Assembly (NCBI GenBank): GCA_039105265.1
Contig: JAPFFF010000002.1
Location: 3,286,001-3,350,000, forward strand
Direction of reading: 5' to 3'
Length of the DNA: 64,000 nt
From: Tritrichomonas musculus
Taxonomy: Eukaryota; Parabasalia; Tritrichomonadida; Tritrichomonadidae
Every line of letters begins with the position of its first letter. The stretch's first letter is position 1. Positions 38,465-48,112 of the stretch are shown here, in pieces. The notes below the pieces were generated by a model. The model was not told the DNA's origin and searched no databases. It was given only the letters and a program-made list of their open reading frames with translations. The position numbers and the translations under genes were made by a program.

Positions 38465-41400
38465 TTAATCTAAATCAGCAAGCTGATATTTACCATTGTC
38501 TTTCCAAGGATGCTTTTTATTCCATAAAAGAATTCCAATAAATATTCCACCTGCTACTACTGCAACAATAGCTAATACGATTCCAACGATTGCACCTGCT
38601 GATAATGACTTCTTTGATCTTTTTACTGTTTTGTTCCCATCAATATTACTAGCAGACAAACAGATTTTGTCATTCTTTCTAATGCACTTTGCCGATTTGT
38701 ACTTTTCATTTGGAATAAATTTTTCTTTCCATGAATTGCAATCAAAATTATAAGATCCACAAATAATTTCAACAGCTAATTCGTCGTAATCACTTGAAAC
38801 TTTGGATTCTAAGTCAATTCCAATAATATTAATCTCTTTACAAACCCCTTGAATTATTGATGATGAAGTTAAATCAATGAAAGAAGTTTCATGAAGATTA
38901 ATTATTGATTGTTCACTAGCAATTGTTTTCTCTTTTATCAAAAGAATTGAATTTGAACTTAATGAAATGTGATCTGAAATATTTGCATTTTTTAATGATA
39001 ACTCAGATCCTTTCATCAAATGCAAATCATTGATTGCAATTTCACTATCTACTGCTTCAACCTTTCCTGTTCTATAAGAAATGACTTCATTAAATTTAAC
39101 TTTATTGATATCATTTGGAGATATTATTTCCAATTCTCCATTGTGAACAATTAACTTGTTTAATGATAATGAAGAATTTTCTTTATTTTCTTCTTCATTA
39201 ATTTCCCTTTCAAGCAATGGTGATTCTTTACTTATTTGGAAAGATAACGAACTTTTATCATTATTATAAATGTTGAGTGGAACTTTTTTCATTGGCAAAC
39301 TTACCGATTCAATGTTTTGATTAGCATGAATGCCAATTTGGCCTGATCCATACTCGTTGGTATCTGATGTAGGTTTCTGAACAATTATTTTTGCGTTCTG
39401 GAATCTCGGTGATACAAATAACGATTGATCTGGCTTTTCATTAGTCGTGCTAATTATGATTGTGGAAGAAAAGTCGCTTGATTTAACAAGAATTACATCT
39501 TTTAATTCTTTGATTTTATATTCATCTTGGTTGATTTTATAGCCTTCTTTATTTAACTCAATTATGCTTCCGGAAAATTCATAAGAGTCATTAATCGTAG
39601 GTTCATCGTATTCTTGCTCTTGAGTGAAGTTAAATTCTGATGAAGGTTCTGTCGTGGCTTCTGAATATGTGCCTGACTCAATTAAGGTTTCTGTTGATGT
39701 CTGAATGGGTGTTGCATTTGGGTTTTGGATTGGTGTTTCTATTGGGAGTTTTGTAGAAGTTTCAGTTGGTGTTTGACTTGGTGTTTCTTCTGGAAGTTTG
39801 GTTGGAGTTTCTTCTGGTAATTTTGTTGGTGTTTCTTCTGGAAGTTTGGTTGGTGTTTCTTCTGGTAATTTTGTTGGTGTTTCTTCTGGTAATTTGGTTG
39901 GTGTTTCTTCTGGTAATTTTGTTGGTGTTTCTTCTGGTAATTTTGTTGGTGTTTCTTCTGGTAATTTGGTTGGTGTTTCTTCTGGTAATTTTGTTGGTGT
40001 TTCTTCTGGAAGTTTGGTTGGTGTTTCTTCTGGAAGTTTGGTTGGTGTTTCTTCTGGTAAATTGGTTGGTGTTTCTTCTGGAAGTTTGGTTGGTGTTTCT
40101 TCTGGTAATTTTGTTGGTGTTTCTTCTGGTAATTTGGTTGGTGTTTCTTCTGGTAATTTGGTTGGTGTTTCTTCTGGTAATTTTGTTGGTGTTTCTTCTG
40201 GAAGTTTGGTTGGTGTTTCTTCTGGAAGTTTGGTTGGTGTTTCTGGATTTGGAGGATTGTTGTTGTCATGAATGATTTTGATGTTCTTCCCTGTGAATTT
40301 GAAATAGTTTTCTTCTGAGTATTCTTTCATGTTGATGATGTTTTCTTGATCAATTTCATCAAAATCAATTTCAATTAAGTTAACGGTCGTCAATATATTG
40401 ATGTTGTCAAAGATGATGGTGATTTTAGGATTATATTGTTCTCGTCTGATGAATTTGATAGTGATCATGTCAATATTTGATGTTTGTGTTGTTATTGTTA
40501 ATTCATAATCTTCATTCGATGTTATTTCAAAATTTAACTTAATCTTTGGAAGAATTGTTTTTGAATATCTTATGATATTATCATCTCTTCCAATAATATA
40601 TTCGTCTTCTTCAATATTAATGTTCGAATATGTTGTGGGAATCATCGTAGTTATGTTAGTTATTGGTAATGGTTTGGTGAAAAATGGTTTGATATTTTGG
40701 TATGATGTGTTATCAAGATTAATATAACTTTGTTCATTAATACTAATAATTGGTGATGAATTATCTTCAATATAACATTCTTCAAATGTGATTTCTTTCG
40801 ATGTTAATTGATATTCATAAGTATTTTTGTTTTCAACACCAAATTTTAATTTTGATAATATTAAATGTTTTATTTGTTTGTTTGGGATTTCGTCTCCCAT
40901 ATAAATCGATTTAATAACAAATACGCCTGTATCATATCTCACTGTCATTGTAGCATCCGTCGTTCGGAGGTATGTGAAATCGATTTCTGCATTAGCTTTC
41001 TTGATATATATTGTGATTTCATTCGATTCTGGAGGAACAAGTGTCTCTAAATTTGAAAAGCTTTTGAATGATGGTCCAAATGTACATCTGGTTAATTGAT
41101 AAAAGCATAATGTCGTTGAAACATATTCTATTGGCGATTGAGTTTCTGAATATGACAATGAATATGTTTCTTCCAGATCTAAATCAACAGAAGATGATTG
41201 AAACTCAGTAGTTGGTGTTTCTTCTGGAAGTTTGGTTGGTGTTTCTTCTGGTAATTTGGTTGGTGTTTCTTCTGGTAATTTGGTTGGTGTTTCTTCTGGA
41301 AGTTTGGTTGGCGTTTCTTCTGGAAGTTTGGTTGGTGTTTCTGGGTTTGGAGGATTGTTGTTGTCATGAATGATTTTGATGTTCTTCCCTGTGAATTTGA

Positions 41401-44400
41401 AATAGTTTTCTTCTGAGTATTCTTTCATGTTGATGATGTTTTCTTGATCAATTTCATCAAAATCAATTTCAATTAAGTTAACGGTCGTCAATATATTGAT
41501 GTTGTCAAAGATGATGGTGATTTTAGGATTATATTGTTCTCGTCTGATGAATTTGATAGTGATCATGTCAATATTTGATGTTTGTGTTGTTATTGTTAAT
41601 TCATAATCTTCATTCGATGTTATTTCAAAATTTAACTTAATCTTTGGAAGAATTGTTTTTGAATATCTTATGATATTATCATCTCTTCCAATAATATATT
41701 CGTCTTCTTCAATATTAATGTTCGAATATGTTGTGGGAATCATCGTAGTTATGTTAGTTATTGGTAATGGTTTGGTGAAAAATGGTTTGATATTTTGGTA
41801 TGATGTGTTATCAAGATTAATATAACTTTGTTCATTAATACTAATAATTGGTGATGAATTATCTTCAATATAACATTCTTCAAATGTGATTTCTTTCGAT
41901 GTTAATTGATATTCATAAGTATTTTCGTTTTCAACACCAAATTTTAGTTTTGATAATATTAAATGTTTTATTTGTTTGTTTGGGATTTCGTCTCCCATAT
42001 AAATCGATTTAATAACAAATACGCCTGTATCGTATCTTAATTTCATTGTAGCATCCGTCGTTCGGAGGTATGTGAAATCGATTTCTGCATTAGCTTTCTT
42101 GATATATATTGTGATTTCATTCGATTCTGGAGGAACAAGTGTCTCTAAATTTGAAAAGCTTTTGAATGATGGTCCAAATGTACATCTGGTTAATTGATAA
42201 AAGCATAATGTCGTTGAAACATATTCTATTGGTGATTGAGTTTCTGAATATGACAATGAATATGTTTCTTCCAGATCTGAATCAACAGAAGATGATTGAA
42301 ACTCAGTAGTTGGTGTTTCTTCTGGTAATTTGGTTGGTGTTTCTTCTGGTAATTTTGTTGGTGTTTCTTCTGGAAGTTTGGTTGGTGTTTCTGGGTTTGG
42401 AGGATTGTTGTTGTCATGAATGATTTTGATGTTCTTCCCTGTGAATTTGAAATAGTTTTCTTCTGAGTATTCTTTCATGTTGATGATGTTTTCTTGATCA
42501 ATTTCATCAAAATCAATTTCAATTAAGTTAACGGTCGTCAATATATTGATGTTGTCAAAGATGATGGTGATTTTAGGATTATATTGTTCTCGTCTGATGA
42601 ATTTGATAGTGATCATGTCAATATTTGATGTTTGTGTTGTTATTGTTAATTCATAATCTTCATTCGATGTTATTTCAAAATTTAACTTAATCTTTGGAAG
42701 AATTGTTTTTGAATATCTTATGATATTATCATCTCTTCCAATAATATATTCGTCTTCTTCAATATTAATGTTCGAATATGTTGTGGGAATCATCGTAGTT
42801 ATGTTAGTTATTGGTAATGGTTTGGTGAAAAATGGTTTGATATTTTGGTATGATGTGTTATCAAGATTAATATAACTTTGTTCATTAATACTAATAATTG
42901 GTGATGAATTATCTTCAATATAACATTCTTCAAATGTGATTTCTTTCGATGTTAATTGATATTCATAAGTATTTTCGTTTTCAACACCAAATTTTAATTT
43001 TGATAATATTAAATGTTTTATTTGTTTGTTTGGGATTTCGTCTCCCATATAAATCGATTTAATAACAAATACGCCTGTATCGTATCTTAATTTCATTGTA
43101 GCATCCGTCGTTCGGAGGTATGTGAAATCGATTTCTGCATTAGCTTTCTTGATATATATTGTGATTTCATTCGATTCTGGAGGAACAAGTGTCTCTAAAT
43201 TTGAAAAGCTTTTGAATGATGGTCCAAATGTACATCTGGTTAATTGATAAAAGCATAATGTCGTTGAAACATATTCTATTGGCGATTGAGTTTCTGAATA
43301 TGACAATGAATATGTTTCTTCCAGATCTAAATCAACAGAAGATGATTGAAACTCAGTAGTTGGTGTTTCTTCTGGAAGTTTGGTTGGTGTTTCTTCTGGT
43401 AATTTGGTTGGTGTTTCTTCTGGTAATTTGGTTGGTGTTTCTTCTGGAAGTTTGGTTGGTGTTTCTTCTGGAAGTTTGGTTGGTGTTTCTTCTGGTAATT
43501 TGGTTGGTGTTTCTTCTGGTAATTTGGTTGGTGTTTCTTCTGGAAGTTTGGTTGGTGTTTCTTCTGGTAATTTGGTTGGTGTTTCTTCTGGTAATTTGGT
43601 TGGTGTTTCTTCTGGTAATTTTGTTGGTGTTTCTTCTGGAAGTTTGGTTGGTGTTTCTGGGTTTGGAGGATTGTTGTTGTCATGAATGATTTTGATGTTC
43701 TTCCCTGTGAATTTGAAATAGTTTTCTTCTGAGTATTCTTTCATGTTGATGATGTTTTCTTGATCAATTTCATCAAAATCAATTTCAATTAAGTTAACGG
43801 TCGTCAATATATTGATGTTGTCAAAGATGATGGTGATTTTAGGATTATATTGTTCTCGTCTGATGAATTTGATAGTGATCATGTCAATATTTGATGTTTG
43901 TGTTGTTATTGTTAATTCATAATCTTCATTCGATGTTATTTCAAAATTTAACTTAATCTTTGGAAGAATTGTTTTTGAATATCTTATGATATTATCATCT
44001 CTTCCAATAATATATTCGTCTTCTTCAATATTAATGTTCGAATATGTTGTGGGAATCATCGTAGTTATGTTAGTTATTGGTAATGGTTTGGTGAAAAATG
44101 GTTTGATATTTTGGTATGATGTGTTATCAAGATTAATATAACTTTGTTCATTAATACTAATAATTGGTGATGAATTATCTTCAATATAACATTCTTCAAA
44201 TGTGATTTCTTTCGATGTTAATTGATATTCATAAGTATTTTCGTTTTCAACACCAAATTTTAATTTTGATAATATTAAATGTTTTATTTGTTTGTTTGGG
44301 ATTTCGTCTCCCATATAAATCGATTTAATAACAAATACGCCTGTATCGTATCTTAATTTCATTGTAGCATCCGTCGTTCGGAGGTATGTGAAATCGATTT

Positions 44401-45769
44401 CTGCATTAGCTTTCTTGATATATATTGTGATTTCATTCGATTCTGGAGGAACAAGTGTCTCTAAATTTGAAAAGCTTTTGAATGATGGTCCAAATGTACA
44501 TCTGGTTAATTGATAAAAGCATAATGTCGTTGAAACATATTCTATTGGTGATTGAGTTTCTGAATATGACAATGAATATGTTTCTTCCAGATCTGAATCA
44601 ACAGAAGATGATTGAAACTCAGTAGTTGGTGTTTCTTCTGGAAGTTTGGTTGGTGTTTCTTCTGGTAATTTGGTTGGTGTTTCTTCTGGTAATTTGGTTG
44701 GTGTTTCTTCTGGAAGTTTGGTTGGTGTTTCTTCTGGAAGTTTGGTTGGTGTTTCTGGATTTGGAGGATTGTTGTTGTCATGAATGATTTTGATGTTCTT
44801 CCCTGTGAATTTGAAATAGTTTTCTTCTGAGTATTCTTTCATGTTGATGATGTTTTCTTGATCAATTTCATCAAAATCAATTTCAATTAAGTTAACGGTC
44901 GTCAATATATTGATGTTGTCAAAGATGATGGTGATTTTAGGATTATATTGTTCTCGTCTGATGAATTTGATAGTGATCATGTCAATATTTGATGTTTGTG
45001 TTGTTATTGTTAATTCATAATCTTCATTCGATGTTATTTCAAAATTTAACTTAATCTTTGGAAGAATTGTTTTTGAATATCTTATGATATTATCATCTCT
45101 TCCAATAATATATTCGTCTTCTTCAATATTAATGTTCGAATATGTTGTGGGAATCATCGTAGTTATGTTAGTTATTGGTAATGGTTTGGTGAAAAATGGT
45201 TTGATATTTTGGTATGATGTGTTATCAAGATTAATATAACTTTGTTCATTAATACTAATAATTGGTGATGAATTATCTTCAATATAACATTCTTCAAATG
45301 TGATTTCTTTCGATGTTAATTGATATTCATAAGTATTTTTGTTTTCAACACCAAATTTTAATTTTGATAATATTAAATGTTTTATTTGTTTGTTTGGGAT
45401 TTCGTCTCCCATATAAATCGATTTAATAACAAATACGCCTGTATCGTATCTTAATTTCATTGTAGCATCTGTCGTTTGGAGGTATGTAAAATCGATTTCT
45501 GCATTAGCTTTCATGATATAAATTGTGATATCTTTTGCATCTGGTTGAACAAGTGTTTGCAAAGTTGAAAATGTTTTAAATGCTGTTCCATGTTGGCATG
45601 TACGATATGAATAAAAACATATAATTGTTGGAGCTTCATCGCTTAATAAAAAATTATTTGAATGAACATAATAGTCTACAACTTTTGAACTTTCGAGTTT
45701 GGTATGATGATTGCATTGGCGAGTATGGATTATCAATGGCAAAAAAGCAAGAAAAGGGCTGAAAATCAT
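38465..45769 (-). CDS. Repeat-built type I surface protein, five near-identical domains joined by PTKLPEE linkers
   Basis: 2434 residues: a probable signal peptide (MIFSPFLAFLPLIIHTRQC), five copies of a ~320-residue domain, a unique ~330-residue stalk, one membrane helix (ending GIFIGILLW) and a short tail KKHPWKDNGKYQLADLD. Each domain opens (L/I)CFYxxxRCxxG and holds a beta-rich stretch with EITIYIKKANAEIDF, YDTGVFVIKSIYMGD and ITIIFDNINIL. The linkers are 8-residue ETPTKLPE units, about 5, 12, 3, 5 and 19 copies from N to C terminus. These Pro/Thr-rich linkers would be stiff, glycosylated spacers. The domain belongs to no family I recognise. The first copy differs from the rest over its first ~60 residues. 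Likely a surface adhesin or coat protein. Confidence 0.9.
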   Translation of the reverse strand: MIFSPFLAFLPLIIHTRQCNHHTKLESSKVVDYYVHSNNFLLSDEAPTIICFYSYRTCQHGTAFKTFSTLQTLVQPDAKDITIYIMKANAEIDFTYLQTTDATMKLRYDTGVFVIKSIYMGDEIPNKQIKHLILSKLKFGVENKNTYEYQLTSKEITFEECYIEDNSSPIISINEQSYINLDNTSYQNIKPFFTKPLPITNITTMIPTTYSNINIEEDEYIIGRDDNIIRYSKTILPKIKLNFEITSNEDYELTITTQTSNIDMITIKFIRREQYNPKITIIFDNINILTTVNLIEIDFDEIDQENIINMKEYSEENYFKFTGKNIKIIHDNNNPPNPETPTKLPEETPTKLPEETPTKLPEETPTKLPEETPTKLPEETPTTEFQSSSVDSDLEETYSLSYSETQSPIEYVSTTLCFYQLTRCTFGPSFKSFSNLETLVPPESNEITIYIKKANAEIDFTYLRTTDATMKLRYDTGVFVIKSIYMGDEIPNKQIKHLILSKLKFGVENENTYEYQLTSKEITFEECYIEDNSSPIISINEQSYINLDNTSYQNIKPFFTKPLPITNITTMIPTTYSNINIEEDEYIIGRDDNIIRYSKTILPKIKLNFEITSNEDYELTITTQTSNIDMITIKFIRREQYNPKITIIFDNINILTTVNLIEIDFDEIDQENIINMKEYSEENYFKFTGKNIKIIHDNNNPPNPETPTKLPEETPTKLPEETPTKLPEETPTKLPEETPTKLPEETPTKLPEETPTKLPEETPTKLPEETPTKLPEETPTKLPEETPTKLPEETPTKLPEETPTTEFQSSSVDLDLEETYSLSYSETQSPIEYVSTTLCFYQLTRCTFGPSFKSFSNLETLVPPESNEITIYIKKANAEIDFTYLRTTDATMKLRYDTGVFVIKSIYMGDEIPNKQIKHLILSKLKFGVENENTYEYQLTSKEITFEECYIEDNSSPIISINEQSYINLDNTSYQNIKPFFTKPLPITNITTMIPTTYSNINIEEDEYIIGRDDNIIRYSKTILPKIKLNFEITSNEDYELTITTQTSNIDMITIKFIRREQYNPKITIIFDNINILTTVNLIEIDFDEIDQENIINMKEYSEENYFKFTGKNIKIIHDNNNPPNPETPTKLPEETPTKLPEETPTKLPEETPTTEFQSSSVDSDLEETYSLSYSETQSPIEYVSTTLCFYQLTRCTFGPSFKSFSNLETLVPPESNEITIYIKKANAEIDFTYLRTTDATMKLRYDTGVFVIKSIYMGDEIPNKQIKHLILSKLKFGVENENTYEYQLTSKEITFEECYIEDNSSPIISINEQSYINLDNTSYQNIKPFFTKPLPITNITTMIPTTYSNINIEEDEYIIGRDDNIIRYSKTILPKIKLNFEITSNEDYELTITTQTSNIDMITIKFIRREQYNPKITIIFDNINILTTVNLIEIDFDEIDQENIINMKEYSEENYFKFTGKNIKIIHDNNNPPNPETPTKLPEETPTKLPEETPTKLPEETPTKLPEETPTKLPEETPTTEFQSSSVDLDLEETYSLSYSETQSPIEYVSTTLCFYQLTRCTFGPSFKSFSNLETLVPPESNEITIYIKKANAEIDFTYLRTTDATMTVRYDTGVFVIKSIYMGDEIPNKQIKHLILSKLKFGVENKNTYEYQLTSKEITFEECYIEDNSSPIISINEQSYINLDNTSYQNIKPFFTKPLPITNITTMIPTTYSNINIEEDEYIIGRDDNIIRYSKTILPKIKLNFEITSNEDYELTITTQTSNIDMITIKFIRREQYNPKITIIFDNINILTTVNLIEIDFDEIDQENIINMKEYSEENYFKFTGKNIKIIHDNNNPPNPETPTKLPEETPTKLPEETPTKLPEETPTKLPEETPTKLPEETPTKLPEETPTKLPEETPTNLPEETPTKLPEETPTKLPEETPTKLPEETPTKLPEETPTKLPEETPTKLPEETPTKLPEETPTKLPEETPTKLPEETPTKLPEETPTKLPEETPSQTPTETSTKLPIETPIQNPNATPIQTSTETLIESGTYSEATTEPSSEFNFTQEQEYDEPTINDSYEFSGSIIELNKEGYKINQDEYKIKELKDVILVKSSDFSSTIIISTTNEKPDQSLFVSPRFQNAKIIVQKPTSDTNEYGSGQIGIHANQNIESVSLPMKKVPLNIYNNDKSSLSFQISKESPLLEREINEEENKENSSLSLNKLIVHNGELEIISPNDINKVKFNEVISYRTGKVEAVDSEIAINDLHLMKGSELSLKNANISDHISLSSNSILLIKEKTIASEQSIINLHETSFIDLTSSSIIQGVCKEINIIGIDLESKVSSDYDELAVEIICGSYNFDCNSWKEKFIPNEKYKSAKCIRKNDKICLSASNIDGNKTVKRSKKSLSAGAIVGIVLAIVAVVAGGIFIGILLWNKKHPWKDNGKYQLADLD
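39779..40250. repeat. 24-bp minisatellite, ~19 units (linker 5)
   Basis: In-frame array coding for ETPTKLPE. Units differ by silent third-base and Leu-codon changes (plus-strand variants GGAAGTTTGGTT, GGTAATTTGGTT, GGTAATTTTGTT), with one Asn unit (NLPE). Similar shorter arrays lie at about 41,211-41,345, 42,309-42,396, 43,359-43,660 and 44,628-44,755. Confidence 0.95.
40251..45570. repeat. Five direct repeats of ~960 bp within one gene
   Basis: Copies at about 40,251-41,210, 41,349-42,308, 42,400-43,358, 43,667-44,627 and 44,762-45,570, separated by minisatellite linkers. Long stretches are identical between copies even at silent sites, so the copies are recent or kept alike by gene conversion. 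Confidence 0.95.
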
Positions 45770-46488
45770 CTCGATTCGAATAAAATATAATTGAATAAAT
45801 AGGTGTTTTTTTCATTGAATTTACAATTTGATAAAATATTCTCTAATTCCATAAATAATTTATTTTTTGAATGAAAATAATCATATGATCTTAATTATGG
45901 GTTAAAATAAATTTCTCAATTTTTCAATTTACACTCTTTATTTATAATTTTTATGAAACTTTTTAAAAAGGGCTGACAACTTTTTGTTATAAAAAAATAA
46001 TATATTAGCATAAAGATAATTACAACCAATACTTAAAAAAAATCAGATATCTTTGATAAAAATATTTGCTAGTAAAATTTATTTTTTTAAAATTGAATGA
46101 TTAATTATTTTAACGATGACTTCAAAAAGTTATAAAAATTATGGTTAAAAGTACATCATCTCACTTTTTAAACGTATTTTTTGTAAACTTTGAGACCTTT
46201 TTATGGTACTTTAAGGGTGTCTGTCCTAAAAAAGATGTAAACTTGTCAATATGGAATAAACTCATAGAATACATCATGTAAAAAAGTTTATGATAAAAGT
46301 TTAGGTCAAAAATGATGATATTTGTCCTAAACGATCAAAAAATACTTGTTTTTTTGACCGATAAAATTTTACAAAAAATAATTTTGAAAAAAAATGCTTA
46401 AAAATATTTTTTTAATATATCATCAATCTATGAATAATAAGCATTTTATTTCCTCAAAAAAATAATTGATTTTTCACCTTTTTTTTTT
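45770..46488. other. Intergenic, AT-rich
   Basis: 5' flank of the surface-protein gene. No gene recognised and no second terminal repeat found. No good Inr close to the ATG. Confidence 0.4.
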
Positions 46489-46496
46489 CTTAAACG

Positions 46497-46974
46497 TAGA
46501 CTTGTTATTTTGAGAATCGATATCAAAAACGTCACTTTTTTGCATCTGATACTCGATTATCAGTTTACAAATCTGATATCGAGATTATCGATTATCAAGA
46601 TATCAGAAATGAAATATGATATAAAAATAAATGTAAACTTGATATCAATTACCGAGATCTCGAGATCTCAAACAGATTTATCTTTTTTTATAATTGGTAT
46701 TTGTGATTTTATAATATTTAAAAATAAATAATATAATGTATTGATGTTTATTTTAAGATTAAAATCAAAAAATACATTCTTTTTTATGAAATATTTGAGA
46801 TTAAAATACGATCATATATTTATCAAAAAGTTTAATTGAAAATTCTGATATCAAAAGCTGAGAAAAAAAATTCTCGATCTCTGAAATCGATCTCGAGAAT
46901 CTGTGCATATTTATGTATCGATATCAAAAAGTCAATCAATTATCGATCTCGAGAATCGGAGAATAACAAGTCTA
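46497..46974. mobile_element. Non-autonomous DNA transposon (MITE), 478 bp, 8-bp target duplication
   Basis: Ends are inverted: left TAGACTTGTTATTTTGAGAA, right (reversed) TAGACTTGTTATTCTCCGA. The 8 bases on each side are identical, CTTAAACG (46,489-46,496 and 46,975-46,982). No coding capacity. The interior is packed with palindromic words GATATC, ATCGAT and CTCGAGA, most dense toward both ends. The target length points to hAT, but TAGAC only partly fits the hAT YARNG rule, so the superfamily is left open. Confidence 0.85.
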
Positions 46975-46982
46975 CTTAAACG

Positions 46983-47486
46983 AGAACGTAGAGACTGTTA
47001 TGACAAAAATTTTTTTCGACTTATTTTATATATATATATATATAATATTATATATTGAAAAATTCTTAATAAGAAACCAAAAAGAAATATCGTAGGGAAA
47101 CAAAGATATTCACAAAATAAAAATAAAAGTTATGAAAAAGTTAATAAATTGAATTGAATTGTAAAAATAGATTTTTAATTCAATTTCTTGTAACATTTTG
47201 ATATTCAAATTGTTACAAAGAATCTGTGCAAGTTGTATAATTATTTTTCATAGTTTATGATTTTATCTATTTATTTTATATTGTATACAAACTATATCAT
47301 GTGATATTATATATAGTTTATAAAAATATAATAAGATAATAACATTTTATTTTTTTAAAAAATTGAATTAAAACTATAAAAAATAATCTTTATCATTTTT
47401 ATTTTATCTTAACAAAAATGACATAAATCACTTTTTTTACTATTATATTTTTATATAATAGCATACTAAAATGTTATGCTTGAAGA
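46983..47486. other. Intergenic, AT-rich
   Basis: Between the MITE and the Polinton. Holds a short (TA)n run near 47,030-47,043; no gene. Confidence 0.5.
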
Positions 47487-47632
47487 AGTAGTATATACGA
47501 GTCGGTTTCCGCTGGGGCTGGCACCCCACGCGTCAACACGAACTCGTCATAAAAGAAAAAGAAAAGAAAAGAAAAAGAAAAGAAAAGAAAAAAGAAAAAA
47601 AGAAAAAAATATTCTTGTTCTCACTACTGCTC

Positions 47633-47698
47633 CCCATCTATGAAACGGCACAGGTACCCCACCCCACAACCGCCCATCTATGAAACGGCACAGGTACC
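47633..47698. repeat. Direct repeat, two 26-bp copies, 40-bp period
   Basis: CCCATCTATGAAACGGCACA followed by GGTACC occurs at 47,633-47,658 and 47,673-47,698, inside the likely terminal region of the Polinton. Upstream, 47,551-47,608 is a purine run built from GAAAA units. Confidence 0.8.
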
Positions 47699-47722
47699 AG
47701 CCCCGAGAATCTCGTACCTACT

Positions 47723-48112
47723 TTATTTCGATTCAAGAGCAGCTAACCTAGCTTCCATTGCTGCTATAGTATCCTTCAATATTACATTTTCTTCTTTAAC
47801 TTTTTCAAGCTCGCTTATCAAAGCATAATTATTTTTTATGAGATTCATATTTGGGATACAATATTCATCATAAACTTCAGGTCTGTATGAATAACTTACT
47901 GATTCTAAATTGACATCATAGTGATCGTTATATCTGAATGTTCCACCATAATAGAAATAATATATAGAAAAAGTATTTTCACCTTTCTTGTAATGATAAT
48001 ATTCTGAGTCTTCACTATCAAATAAATATTCTCCTGAAATATCTTCATTATTACAAGAACCTTTTACGATTAATGATGATTTCTTTAATATTTTACATAA
48101 ATCATCATTCAA
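47723..48112 (-). CDS. Polinton small open frame with coiled-coil tail
   Basis: 129 codons next to the left end of the element. Middle part is acidic and Tyr-rich (YYHYKKGENTFSIYYFYYGG). The last ~40 residues form a heptad coiled coil (LISELEKVKEENVILKD, MEARLAALE) shared with the end of the 1844-residue protein at 50,429-55,963. Not a recognised family; whether it is a gene of its own is unresolved. Confidence 0.5.
   Translation of the reverse strand: MNDDLCKILKKSSLIVKGSCNNEDISGEYLFDSEDSEYYHYKKGENTFSIYYFYYGGTFRYNDHYDVNLESVSYSYRPEVYDEYCIPNMNLIKNNYALISELEKVKEENVILKDTIAAMEARLAALESK

Noticed and set aside
39739-40275. Long opposite- and same-strand frames across the KLPEE minisatellite (e.g. 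repeated GVSSGN, VFLLVIWL, KHQPNFQKK)
   Set aside because: A 24-bp repeat keeps every frame open; these are shadows of the surface-protein linker. The same applies at 41,179-41,367, 42,226-42,417, 43,327-43,689 and 44,542-44,781.
38465-45769. CRISPR-like appearance of regularly spaced repeats
   Set aside because: The repeats are in-frame coding units of one protein without unique spacers, and the organism is a eukaryote.
46000-46400. Possible further transposon left of the second MITE
   Set aside because: No matching inverted ends or target duplication could be found.
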